Numbered from the stretch's first letter, positions 24,640 to 32,492 are shown. The stretch is DNA of 36,384 nt from Actinomycetes bacterium (GCA_021846515.1 JAJZWU010000019.1:1-36384), one strand, 5' to 3'. Translations and numbers: made by a program. Notes: generated by a model not told the origin, from the sequence alone.

Positions 24640-27258
24640 GGACGCCAAAGCTGCACGTAAAAGCGCTTCTTCTATATCTGGCGCAAGTACTCCATCTTCT
24701 GTGATTGCCTCCCCTATTTGGTCGTTGCTTATATAGAAAGAATCTATGACCCGGTTTCCTATGGTGGATACCCTCGCCCTCACGACATCAAGCTTGTTGT
24801 CGAACAAAACCTTTGTAAGCCTGTAAAGCAAACCCAACGAGTCCTCAGAATGTACCTCCAGTACACTAAAGGCAGCTGAAGCTCCACTGTCTAGTACAAC
24901 TTTTGTCTCTCTACCAGATGAATCTCCATTGAGCAATATATTACCGTGCAATTCTTTGTAAGATCGCTCTTCATGGTAGCCATGGGAGTGCTCTTTGTAT
25001 AAATACTCTCTTTCACGAATTGACTCATCAAGATCCAACTCTCCATTGAGAGCCATTGCAATATCATGAGCTACGCCTACCCAATCCGGCCAGTCCCCAA
25101 TACGCATCTCTACGACAAAGCTATCAATTGCCATATCTCCAATAGTCGAAACATCCGCAGACCGGATGTCTATCCCACGTAATGCAAACACTCCCGCTAT
25201 GGATGTCAGTAAGCCACGCAAATCGTAGGTCTTTACTACAATTTGACCACCGGTAGATTCTTCAAAGAACTCCACGCTCACATGTCGGCCTCTGACCTCT
25301 GCTTTACCAACACTACTAACCACACCGGTTTTATCACTTGTGGGGTCTTCTACTAAAGCACCTGACCTCGTGGAAAAGGTTATGCTGTCATCAGCACTTC
25401 CACTGATATAATCGTCAGATCCGGCTACATTTATGGAATTGCTACCAATGCGTTCCTCCTCACCTCCCTCCAGGCGCCTCTTCACAATACGTACAAGATC
25501 ATGGACAAGACCCTCCTTCCAGGGTCCCCATGCGAGCGGACCGGTAGCTTCGCCATCTGCCTTTGCCAGGATTTCAGCCAGTTCAAGCGTTGCTACATCG
25601 GGGAAGGCAGCAAGCACTTTTTCAGAAGTAACAGGATCGTGTATATCTCTTCTGGTGGCGAGATCGGGTAACAACAGATGATGTCTCACCAGGACACCAA
25701 TTGTAGATACCGATGGTTCGACAAGCCCCATCCTTATGGCAATTTTACGAGCCAACCTGGCGCCGCTGGTACTATGGTCGCCTGGCATGCCCTTCCCTAT
25801 ATCGTGCAACAACGCAGACACTATCAAAGTAGTCGCTTCCTCGCTACTATAGTTTTCTGGACAGATTTCTCCAGATTTAACTGCCGTCTCCAACAAATGT
25901 CTATCTACTGTATATCTGTGATAAGCATTATGTTGGCGAAGATTCCTTACACTCTCCCATTCGGGTATATAGTGTGAAAGGATGTTCTCCTGCTCCAGTA
26001 TCTCAAGGACAGTGATTGCCTCATCGCCTGAACGCACTATTCGTATAAACGATTCAAGTACCTCCCTGGGCCATATTTGATCGGGCAATGGCTTTATATT
26101 GGATATTGTTTTTAGAGTAGCCGGTGACAATGGTATACGACGCTCCGAAGATACCGCAGCTATCCTAAACGGCAACGACAGGTATTCTCCACCTCCATTG
26201 TCTCCAGTGGTAGTAGTATGCCTATCGCTGCTGTATTCCAGAATGATCTCTTTGTACTGGAAGCCAACTCCACTCTCAATGCGTCTTACAATGATCCCAG
26301 GCTCCAGTTGTTCTGTTCTGCTTTTACCGGATAATAATATACCCCTTTTCCGGGGTATAAACGAAGATAGAGATTGTTCAATTCGGTCCCGCAATGACAT
26401 TTTTGGGATGCTCATACGGTACATCAATGCATCGTAATTTGCCATAATCACTCTACCTGCATCTGCTACTCTGGCCATGAGATCATCGGCAGATTCGATA
26501 TTTAATGCCTCTGCAATATAGTCTTGCTCCTGCACATACAAGCACTCTTGTGGCTTCGCCGCATTCCTATGAAGCTCTACTCGCACCTTGGCCAATAGCT
26601 CGTGGGCAGACTTTATGCGATGCATATTGAGTGCACCCTCCAGGTAAGAATCACCTTTGACCAAACATAGCAGCATCACAATATCTCTCAGGCCACCTCT
26701 GGATTCCTTCAGGTCGGGTTCGAGTAAAAATGCTAGATCACCAAATTTAGAGTGCCTTGACGCAGCTTCTTCCAGTATTTTAGGTAAGAGAACCGTCGCT
26801 TCATCCATCCACAACTTATTTACCATATCTATCGTCCTTTTGGATATGCGATGATCGCCTGCCAAATGGCGCGCATCTCGAAGTCCGAGCAATACACGAG
26901 AATCCTCTCTGGCAGCAACAACTACACCTCCCGGTGTACGCACAGCATGATCGAGCTTTATGCCCTGGTCCCAGATGGGGTACCAGATAGCATCAGCAAC
27001 ACCGGTTATATCTTCCTCTCCGCTGTATACAAGCAAGATATCAAGGTCACTGTGCGGATACAACTCCCTTCTCCCATAACCCCCTACCGCCAAAAGCGCT
27101 ATACCCTCTGTCCTTTCGACGGCACGTAAAAAGAGTTCTTCAATCCATGCGTCCGCTCTGGAAGCATGCAGACGACACCAGTCCAACCCCTTTTTATCTG
27201 TGTCGGCCAGGAGTTTTTCGCGAACAGCCTTTAGAGACATGTCTTCTATTGCCGCCAT
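24628..27258 (-). CDS. glnD: [Protein-PII] uridylyltransferase/uridylyl-removing enzyme
   Basis: The 876-residue protein senses glutamine and modifies PII (in actinobacteria often by adenylylation). Seen in order: the nucleotidyltransferase motif GGYGRRELYPHSDLD (59–73), the PII-uridylyltransferase helical region, an HD phosphohydrolase domain with HDIGKG (His485-Asp486) and downstream HH residues (VRHHLLLPDLA), and two C-terminal ACT domains at about 676–745 and 796–876 that bind glutamine. All catalytic motifs are intact and the length is normal. Start is the ATG at 27258; no Shine–Dalgarno is obvious. Neither amtB nor glnK/glnB, the usual neighbours in actinobacteria, is in the window. Its 3' end overlaps the DUF3040 gene by 12 nt. 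Confidence 0.95.
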   Translation of the reverse strand: MAAIEDMSLKAVREKLLADTDKKGLDWCRLHASRADAWIEELFLRAVERTEGIALLAVGGYGRRELYPHSDLDILLVYSGEEDITGVADAIWYPIWDQGIKLDHAVRTPGGVVVAAREDSRVLLGLRDARHLAGDHRISKRTIDMVNKLWMDEATVLLPKILEEAASRHSKFGDLAFLLEPDLKESRGGLRDIVMLLCLVKGDSYLEGALNMHRIKSAHELLAKVRVELHRNAAKPQECLYVQEQDYIAEALNIESADDLMARVADAGRVIMANYDALMYRMSIPKMSLRDRIEQSLSSFIPRKRGILLSGKSRTEQLEPGIIVRRIESGVGFQYKEIILEYSSDRHTTTTGDNGGGEYLSLPFRIAAVSSERRIPLSPATLKTISNIKPLPDQIWPREVLESFIRIVRSGDEAITVLEILEQENILSHYIPEWESVRNLRQHNAYHRYTVDRHLLETAVKSGEICPENYSSEEATTLIVSALLHDIGKGMPGDHSTSGARLARKIAIRMGLVEPSVSTIGVLVRHHLLLPDLATRRDIHDPVTSEKVLAAFPDVATLELAEILAKADGEATGPLAWGPWKEGLVHDLVRIVKRRLEGGEEERIGSNSINVAGSDDYISGSADDSITFSTRSGALVEDPTSDKTGVVSSVGKAEVRGRHVSVEFFEESTGGQIVVKTYDLRGLLTSIAGVFALRGIDIRSADVSTIGDMAIDSFVVEMRIGDWPDWVGVAHDIAMALNGELDLDESIREREYLYKEHSHGYHEERSYKELHGNILLNGDSSGRETKVVLDSGASAAFSVLEVHSEDSLGLLYRLTKVLFDNKLDVVRARVSTIGNRVIDSFYISNDQIGEAITEDGVLAPDIEEALLRAALASLFA

Positions 27259-27447
27259 TAGTCTGCTCGCACCAGAGTGAATCCATTCATCAATACCTGC
27301 AGCTCCTCTTCCTGCTGTAAACAGCTATCTCCATCAGTGCATCCTCCATGGCCACTGTAGTAGGTTGGACAAGATCACCACCGGAAACAGCTACCTCCGT
27401 GTCCATGGCCAGAAATACGTCTTTCGGATAATCGCTACCGGCTGTGG

Positions 27448-28158
27448 TCAACACCCGGACGGACCCGATATGGACTTTGGACTGGCATTGACCAACACCC
27501 ATTTATGCACACCGGATGGTTTCATGGTAGCCGCAGTCAAATAATATCCAGGTGCAGCCACATAAGATCCGTTCTTGCTCGCGCTCCATCCGCTGTAAAA
27601 GCAGATTTTCACTACATACTTAGCTGCCTGTCCAGACGGCGCTTCGGTAGTAGTGGTGACCGATGGATGCGAAGACGCAGTTGTCTTGCCCTTTGTTGAA
27701 CTGTGTTTACCCGACGTATGCTTACTTGAAGTGTTGCTTGCCGATTCAACCGTTACATGCTCTGAGCGCCGTATGCCTATAAATGTTGCATCTTGAATCT
27801 TTAACCCCTTTAGCTCCTTCAATTCTTTTGTAGCAACATTCTGTGCATCTTGGATTACACCTGACGAAAGGTAAGCATTACTCAGAGATGAAAGTGGCGC
27901 CGCCCCTTCCTCTACCAGGTTAACTGTATAGAGGGCGTATTTGGCGGCATATACCATATTTGGATGATCACTTCCTACAAAAGTGTTATCAAGCCAACCC
28001 TGCCCCGACCTCTGCTTGGGGTTGAAGCTCAGAGGCACAGCTCCACTGGAGGATTGATTACTCAGCGTAGAGCACCCTGAAAGTGCTGCTATCGTTATTA
28101 CAAACAAGCTCAACTTTGCCAACGATCTAGCTATCCTCACATTACGCAATGCTAGCAC
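27448..28158 (-). CDS. Putative lipoprotein with Ser/Thr/His-rich linker, unknown function
   Basis: The 236-residue protein has an N-terminal positively charged segment, a hydrophobic stretch and the lipobox LSGC (Cys29), so it is a predicted surface lipoprotein. A central low-complexity Ser/Thr/Lys/His-rich linker (about 140–175) separates two small regions with no family I recognise. The start is GTG at 28158 with GGA 8 nt upstream; a second in-frame GTG six codons later is possible. A second frame downstream (to 27290) has coding-like base composition and overlaps the last 55 nt, so a frameshift or a small overlapping gene cannot be excluded. It lies upstream of glnD on the same strand; co-transcription is possible. 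Confidence 0.66.
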   Translation of the reverse strand: MLALRNVRIARSLAKLSLFVITIAALSGCSTLSNQSSSGAVPLSFNPKQRSGQGWLDNTFVGSDHPNMVYAAKYALYTVNLVEEGAAPLSSLSNAYLSSGVIQDAQNVATKELKELKGLKIQDATFIGIRRSEHVTVESASNTSSKHTSGKHSSTKGKTTASSHPSVTTTTEAPSGQAAKYVVKICFYSGWSASKNGSYVAAPGYYLTAATMKPSGVHKWVLVNASPKSISGPSGC

Positions 28159-28296
28159 TACTAATATCCAGCTTCTCCAGTTTCACTTAAATAAGCCTAT
28201 AGTCTATCTCTGTTCAATAGTAGAATACTCACGCGTGACAAAGACTGCCTGCATCTGAAAGTGTACGGTAATTATAGTCAATGCTCAAGAGAATAG

Positions 28297-28324
28297 AATA
28301 CATCATAATTAACGATGATGTATT
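28297..28324. promoter_or_regulatory. Perfect 10-bp inverted repeat upstream of tRNA-Thr
   Basis: AATACATCAT (28297–28306) and ATGATGTATT (28315–28324) are perfect inverted arms around an 8-nt centre. The right arm overlaps TATTAT (28321–28326), a possible −10 box for tRNA-Thr, whose mature 5' end is at 28340. No T-run follows, so an operator or structural site is more likely than a terminator. Confidence 0.5.
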
Positions 28325-28339
28325 ATGTACAGGGCGACT

Positions 28340-28414
28340 GCCTGGGTAGCTCAGTGGTAGAGCAGCGCACTCGTAATGCGCAGGTCGTGAGTTCAATCCT
28401 CACCCCAGGCTCCA
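28340..28414 (+). tRNA. tRNA-Thr (anticodon CGT)
   Basis: A complete cloverleaf: 7-bp acceptor stem GCCTGGG/CCCAGGC, D-stem GCTC/GAGC, anticodon loop CTCGTAA with anticodon CGT (reads ACG), T-loop TTCAATC, discriminator T, and an encoded CCA (28412–28414). tRNA-His in the same window lacks an encoded CCA. Confidence 0.96.
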
Positions 28415-28573
28415 CATAAGTGCTGGTCAGATAGCCCTACGCGGCATGTATTAGGACTGGGCACATGAGACTGGTGCGACGATGGCAGGCGGGCTTGCAA
28501 CTTGGATGCAGAGGCCAAAGCTGTCGGCAATGCCTGGATACATCGCTACAACACCGCCACTTACATTCGACCC

Positions 28574-28602
28574 TTGAAGGACAAGTGGGAATTGTGTATA
28601 AT
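28574..28602 (+). promoter_or_regulatory. Sigma-70-type promoter upstream of the GIY-YIG gene
   Basis: TTGAAG (28574–28579), a 17-nt spacer and a perfect TATAAT (28597–28602) preceded by TGTG. Predicted start point near 28609, about 90 nt before the GIY-YIG start codon. An ATG at 28613 opens a 26-codon frame ending at 28693, which could be a leader peptide. This is the best promoter match noticed in the window. Confidence 0.65.
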
Positions 28603-28697
28603 AGGCGTAGTCATGAAGCTGCATAAAAGAGTATCCGGCAGATGGGGGGAACTACAGAGCCGAGGATTTTTAAAATCAATTGAGATAAGATAGTAGC

Positions 28698-29312
28698 ATG
28701 ACCAAAGGAATAATCTACTTAATGACTACAGCTGTATCTGGATTAGTCAAAATTGGTAAGACCGATAATTTTCAAGAACGTATGCGCTTCCTGGAAAATA
28801 ACGGATACTACAATGTAGCTGGATTAAAAAGATCTTTTGCAATTGAACTTGAAGACTATGACGATAAAGAAAGCTTATTGCACGAAATTTTCAGCAAGCA
28901 TCAAGTTGGCAATAGTGAATTATTTGCCCTCGATTTAGACCTCGTCAAACAGCTTCTACTCTCCTTTGCTGGCAAAGTCATATATCCTGAGAATATAAAT
29001 AAGACGAGAGAGTTTGATGTCCTTGCTACTGCTCGTCAACAAAATGCTAAGTTTACTTTCTACAAAAAAGGTCTTGTCGATGGCGATCAAATTCACTTTA
29101 TTTCTGACAATTCTATTATCGCTACAGTGATAGGAGAGCGGGACGTAGAATATCGTGGTCAATCTTGGAAGCTATCACCATTGACACGTGAAATATTTAC
29201 CGATAAGAATCAACAAAATAGTAGCGGTGCCTATCAAGGTGCCAACTATTGGCAATACAATGGGAAAAAGCTAAAAGACCTTCCCGATATTTCAACTAGT
29301 TATAACCGGTAA
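28698..29312 (+). CDS. GIY-YIG nuclease-family protein with C-terminal DUF4357 (RAMA-like) domain
   Basis: The 204-residue protein has a GIY-YIG-type N-terminus (T5orf172/MUG113 group): GIIYLMTT with Tyr7, LVKIGKT (16–22), Arg28/Arg30 and a later HEIFSKHQVGNSELF stretch with candidate catalytic Glu. Residues about 118–197 fit DUF4357: FYKKG, GDQIHF, ATVIGERDVEYRGQSWKLSPLT, then GANYWQYNGKKLKDL. DUF4357/RAMA domains are proposed to recognise modified DNA or occur with restriction and defence genes. The gene is clearly more AT-rich than neighbours (for example 19 G/C in 60 bases at 29041–29100 against 34 in 60 within acsA at 10321–10380). It has its own promoter and lies just downstream of tRNA-Thr, all signs of recent acquisition. 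Shine–Dalgarno weak. Confidence 0.86.
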   Translation: MTKGIIYLMTTAVSGLVKIGKTDNFQERMRFLENNGYYNVAGLKRSFAIELEDYDDKESLLHEIFSKHQVGNSELFALDLDLVKQLLLSFAGKVIYPENINKTREFDVLATARQQNAKFTFYKKGLVDGDQIHFISDNSIIATVIGERDVEYRGQSWKLSPLTREIFTDKNQQNSSGAYQGANYWQYNGKKLKDLPDISTSYNR

Positions 29313-29332
29313 TTGAAATCTAATTTCTTCTA

Positions 29333-29363
29333 TACCGTCTACTCACGTGAGGTCGTGACGGTA
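29333..29363 (+). terminator. Hairpin after the GIY-YIG gene
   Basis: TACCGTC (29333–29339) pairs with GACGGTA (29357–29363), and the loop contains the palindrome CTCACGTGAG. ATAATTT follows. It begins 20 nt after the GIY-YIG stop and could end its transcript. Confidence 0.45.
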
Positions 29364-29475
29364 ATAATTTCAAACCTACTACAGACGTGTCAAAATTAGC
29401 ATCAGGATAAAGCTTTGCGACTTTTTGTTAGCGACAGCTTAATTTTAACCCAGGTTCCTAGGTGTCCGTAGAAAT

Positions 29476-29505
29476 GGGCCAGGCTTCGGTCTGGCTCATT
29501 TTATC
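29476..29505 (+). terminator. Intrinsic terminator with UUCG tetraloop
   Basis: GGGCCAGGC and GTCTGGCTC (29476–29497) form a 9-bp stem, with two G·U pairs, capped by TTCG, followed by ATTTTAT. This is a strong intrinsic terminator on the plus strand, ending transcription from the tRNA-Thr/GIY-YIG segment before the Uma2 gene. Confidence 0.72.
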
Positions 29506-29540
29506 ATACTGGTCTACATCTCATCACCATAGCTATGTGG

Positions 29541-29546
29541 TAAAAT
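29541..29546 (+). promoter_or_regulatory. −10 box 7 nt before the Uma2 start
   Basis: TAAAAT ends 7 nt before the ATG at 29554 with no Shine–Dalgarno between, the same arrangement as at glmS and the crotonase gene. Predicted leaderless start. Confidence 0.42.
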
Positions 29547-29553
29547 CAATTAT

Positions 29554-30210
29554 ATGGCAGTAACTACCGAAACAGCTACAGCACCATCAATGCCTGTAGA
29601 GGCTGCAACCATACCTGATACGGCGGAGCCGGAGACTGCTGCACCAGAGACTACACCGTTGGAGATGCCAAAACTCGGAAGGACACCCAGACCTTTTACC
29701 GCATCTGATCTCGATGCCATGGTAGATGATGGATACAGGCGTGAGATCATAGAAGGGAGATTGATAGTGAGCCCATCACCAATATTCGAGCACCAGAAGG
29801 CAGTATTCAGGCTGGGCTATTATATGGAACGGGATCGTCCTCAAGGCTTCGATGTCGTCATGGCTCCCCTTGATTGGCGTCTCCCTACCGGAGAGAGCCT
29901 GCAGCCCGACATCATGGTTATTCGTGAAGAGGATTACAACCCCAAAGGATTTATGCTTGGCACCCCGCTACTTGTAGTAGAAGTATGCTCACCCTCTACT
30001 GCCATCTATGACGAGACCGAAAAACGTGCCCGTTACGAATCGCTTGGAGTTGTCGGCTACTGGATGGTAGACCCCGCTACTCCCAGCATCGTCGCATTGC
30101 ATTTGACAGATGGCCACTACGTAGAGGTGGAAAAAGCTACCGGAGACGAGACCTTCGAGGCAACCACTCCCTTCCCGGTTACCATCGTTCCCGCAGAGCT
30201 CATCCGCTGA
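29554..30210 (+). CDS. Uma2-family (DUF820) PD-(D/E)XK nuclease-fold protein
   Basis: The 218-residue protein has an N-terminal Pro/Glu/Thr-rich tail of about 42 residues followed by a Uma2 domain. Expected nuclease-fold positions are present: Glu67 in IIEG, His80 in EHQKAV, Asp119 in QPDIMVI and Glu143 in VVEVCSPST, then KRARYESLGVVGYWMVDP. Uma2 proteins are very numerous in cyanobacteria and some actinobacteria; a restriction-like DNA-cleaving activity is predicted from fold, but biological roles are poorly known. It sits alone, with its own −10 box and after a strong terminator. The low-complexity tail is unusual for the family and may be a linker to another partner. Confidence 0.88.
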   Translation: MAVTTETATAPSMPVEAATIPDTAEPETAAPETTPLEMPKLGRTPRPFTASDLDAMVDDGYRREIIEGRLIVSPSPIFEHQKAVFRLGYYMERDRPQGFDVVMAPLDWRLPTGESLQPDIMVIREEDYNPKGFMLGTPLLVVEVCSPSTAIYDETEKRARYESLGVVGYWMVDPATPSIVALHLTDGHYVEVEKATGDETFEATTPFPVTIVPAELIR

Positions 30211-30544
30211 CAGTACACCAGCAGCCGGTTAACCATGAGAGAAGTCGCGTGGTGGGCCAGACTACGGCGGCGGTGGCAACAAGGATCAGATACATCACCT
30301 GCGGGTATCATCCACCCCAAGCATACACGAGGAGATATGCGACGCTTTGGGGGAAAGACAGAACCGGAAGAATCCACTCGATAGTAGGTAGGTTGTAGTG
30401 ACCGAATCAGAAGTCTGTAGGACTCCTACCAGGGACGTTTGAGCTATGGCTCGAAATTCGGGATAACAAAAATAACACCTATCTATCAGGCGAAATAGGA
30501 GATTTTCTTTAATTTAGGTGCTAAAGTCAGGATATTACCTGGAT
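30211..30544. other. 334-nt intergenic region between the Uma2 and propeller genes
   Basis: No recognised gene. A 49-codon frame starting with ATG at 30235 and ending at 30384 follows the Uma2 stop by 24 nt and encodes an Arg/Trp-rich peptide, but it has no Shine–Dalgarno and no known relative. Short hairpins at 30417–30429 (GTAGG/CCTAC) and near 30440 (GAGC/GCTC) might help terminate transcription. Confidence 0.35.
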
Positions 30545-31939
30545 TCAGGGAATATATGGGCTGGGCGTAGTAGTGGATACCCCAGCAACTCTGTATTGTA
30601 CCTGCCAGGTAGCCCCACTATTTGTCGTATGGACAATGGAATAAGGTTGTCCGGTACGAGCAGTAAGAGCCCACGCCTGCTGCGAATTCAGTGGCGCCAA
30701 CTTGAACAGGTTGAAGCCACCGGTCGAATTGGTACTACTGATAGAACCGGCTGACGATATTACCGTCAGTGCCGTAGAAGTCCCGGACGACCAGTTGGTA
30801 GTGGTGGTTACCCAGGCACTGTTGCCATCCGAGGCTGCAGCGATTGTCAGCGCCAAGGTACTGAGGTTGGCCACGTGATACCAAGATCGTCCCATATTCG
30901 CTGTTATTTCCACAGGTGGCCTGCTCTGGTTCGCCCAAATAGCCCATCCATGTTCGGGTGCCGCAGGCCCACCGAATGCCGCGAGACCGCCACCGCCACC
31001 GCCACCGCCAAATGACGGCTCGTTCGGCAACTCGGTCTTCCAGTCATTGGTAGTAATGTCCAGACCGCCCCAAGGAGCCGCCTCAGTGAACCAGCCCGAC
31101 GAACCACCGAAATAACCTGCGCTGCTTATATCACGACCCCCCAAAACGGCTACCCCAACAGGTGGCTTTTGTCCATTGGCAGTTAACGCAAGCCCGGCAG
31201 TGGCAATCTTATGCCAGGTGTTTCCCCCGTCAGAAGTGGCATATATGTCAAAAGGACATTGGCCGTCGGTTGCACAACTTCCTCCCCAGTTGATTGCCCA
31301 TCCATCGGCTGGGTTTGCAAAGGAGACAAACTCATAAAACTCGGTAGGATTCAAGGTCAGCTTCTGCCATGCAAGTCCACCATTCGTTGTACGATATAGC
31401 TGCGCATAAGGGGAAGGCTGCTGTGTGGAACCCCAGGCAAAGCCGTCGTATGCATTGAGGAACTGAACTCCATACAGAGGAACCGCAACAACGGCTTCCT
31501 GTTGCCACACCTTACCGGCATCTACTGTTCGGAGCACGATACCATAGCAATTACCCGCAGTACTGGCAGAGCCACTAAAGGGGTCGCCTGAGCCGGAACA
31601 GTGATATCCAACCACCCAGCCGTCTTTGGCTGAAACAAACGTGATATCAGCCAAACTTGTGTGAGGTCCAGATGTCTGTAGTTTTTTAGGCTGCGCAGTA
31701 GCTGGTGGGGCAATGGTAGTTGCAGAAGTGGTAGTGGGAATCGGCAGCGGACGCGATGTACGCTTGTGAGAAGCAGGTGTCCCCGCGCATGCCGCAAACA
31801 ACATAACAACCAATATCATTACCGGCACGGTGCGCCATACACCAGAAGTTGCAGCCCTGCACTTGTATAGCGAGTACAGACGCAACCTTTTCGAAGCAGA
31901 CCGCAAAACAACGCTTTGATCTAACGCGGCCCTATTCAT
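30545..31939 (-). CDS. Exported beta-propeller protein with Ycf48/BNR-type repeats
   Basis: The 464-residue protein has a charged N-terminus, a hydrophobic stretch (about 37–50) and a Cys51 in LFAAC, a poor but possible lipobox, so it is probably exported or lipid-anchored. After a Pro/Thr-rich linker, it has repeats with the Asp-box/Ycf48-like pattern T-x-(D/N)-x-G-x-x-W: RTVDAGKVW, RTTNGGLAW, ATSDGGNTW, ITANMGRSW and HTTNSGATW, with partners of the type DGWxxxW. These form a multi-bladed beta-propeller. A poly-Gly loop in the middle is encoded by four copies of CCGCCA. Role unknown; sialidase-type catalytic residues are not evident, so binding or assembly is more likely than hydrolysis. ATG at 31939. 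Confidence 0.78.
   Translation of the reverse strand: MNRAALDQSVVLRSASKRLRLYSLYKCRAATSGVWRTVPVMILVVMLFAACAGTPASHKRTSRPLPIPTTTSATTIAPPATAQPKKLQTSGPHTSLADITFVSAKDGWVVGYHCSGSGDPFSGSASTAGNCYGIVLRTVDAGKVWQQEAVVAVPLYGVQFLNAYDGFAWGSTQQPSPYAQLYRTTNGGLAWQKLTLNPTEFYEFVSFANPADGWAINWGGSCATDGQCPFDIYATSDGGNTWHKIATAGLALTANGQKPPVGVAVLGGRDISSAGYFGGSSGWFTEAAPWGGLDITTNDWKTELPNEPSFGGGGGGGGLAAFGGPAAPEHGWAIWANQSRPPVEITANMGRSWYHVANLSTLALTIAAASDGNSAWVTTTTNWSSGTSTALTVISSAGSISSTNSTGGFNLFKLAPLNSQQAWALTARTGQPYSIVHTTNSGATWQVQYRVAGVSTTTPSPYIP
30987..31010. repeat. Hexanucleotide microsatellite (CCGCCA)x4
   Basis: Four exact copies of CCGCCA encode part of a poly-Gly stretch in the propeller protein. Length changes would be in frame, altering loop length rather than switching the gene off. 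Confidence 0.9.
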
Positions 31940-32430
31940 TTAGCACAAGCATCCAGTTGAACAGGTGCGTATAAGCGCGGCCAAAGTTATAGCCCACCTC
32001 TTGATAATGATATCGGCAATTGCCAGGCTTGTTGTCATGTAAGCTATTCTAGTTTGCCTTTGTCAATCGGTCAAGTGTCTTCCTCGTTTTGGATCAGACT
32101 TTTACCTTGGAAAACATGATAACCGCGACAAGGAAACCGTCGACGGTGACTAGACTAATATCGCTGATAAACATCCTGGTAATTACGATGTTTAAGCATC
32201 AGCCGCACTGCCTGACATGCGTGAGTACGAAAGGTGAAGCTTTATCTTCAGGTGCAGCAATCTATAACAATTGTATGCTATAATTATTTTTGAAGAATGC
32301 AGGGCAGTACGCTTGGCATGCACTTCAAAAAATGATTACGGCCACTTTGTGTCACGGAGGTGGTCGATGCGGGTTGCCTATTTGGTGTCTCTGCAGGATA
32401 AGTACGTGCCTGATGAAAGGAGTCCGGAAC
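31940..32430. other. 491-nt divergent intergenic region between the propeller and cold-shock genes
   Basis: From 31940 to about 32278 I see no gene or recognisable RNA; it must hold the minus-strand promoter of the propeller gene. From 32279 an extended −10 box begins the cold-shock transcript with a leader of about 140 nt that includes a short upstream reading frame at 32367. Confidence 0.45.
32276..32284 (+). promoter_or_regulatory. Extended −10 promoter of the cold-shock gene
   Basis: TGC-TATAAT, with TATAAT at 32279–32284, is an extended −10 element. No good −35, as allowed for extended −10 promoters. The predicted start near 32291 gives a leader of about 140 nt, similar in scale to the structured leader of E. 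coli cspA. Confidence 0.5.
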
Positions 32431-32492
32431 ATGGTAACCGGTACAGTAAAGTGGTTCAATTCAGAGAAGGGATTCGGATTTATTACCCCTGA
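32367..32492 (+). CDS. Possible upstream/overlapping small ORF in the cold-shock leader
   Basis: ATG at 32367 is preceded by GGAGG (32356–32360) with 6-nt spacing, a better ribosome-binding site than most in the window. The 41-codon frame runs across and past the cold-shock start codon in a different frame, ending at 32492. The peptide has no recognised family. If translated, it would affect cold-shock protein initiation. It could equally be chance or a decoy site. Confidence 0.3.
   Translation: MRVAYLVSLQDKYVPDERSPEHGNRYSKVVQFREGIRIYYP

Noticed and set aside
32290-32430. In-frame N-terminal extension of the cold-shock protein
   Set aside because: The extension starts at a TTG, lacks family similarity, and the ATG at 32431 has a good AGGAG at the right spacing.
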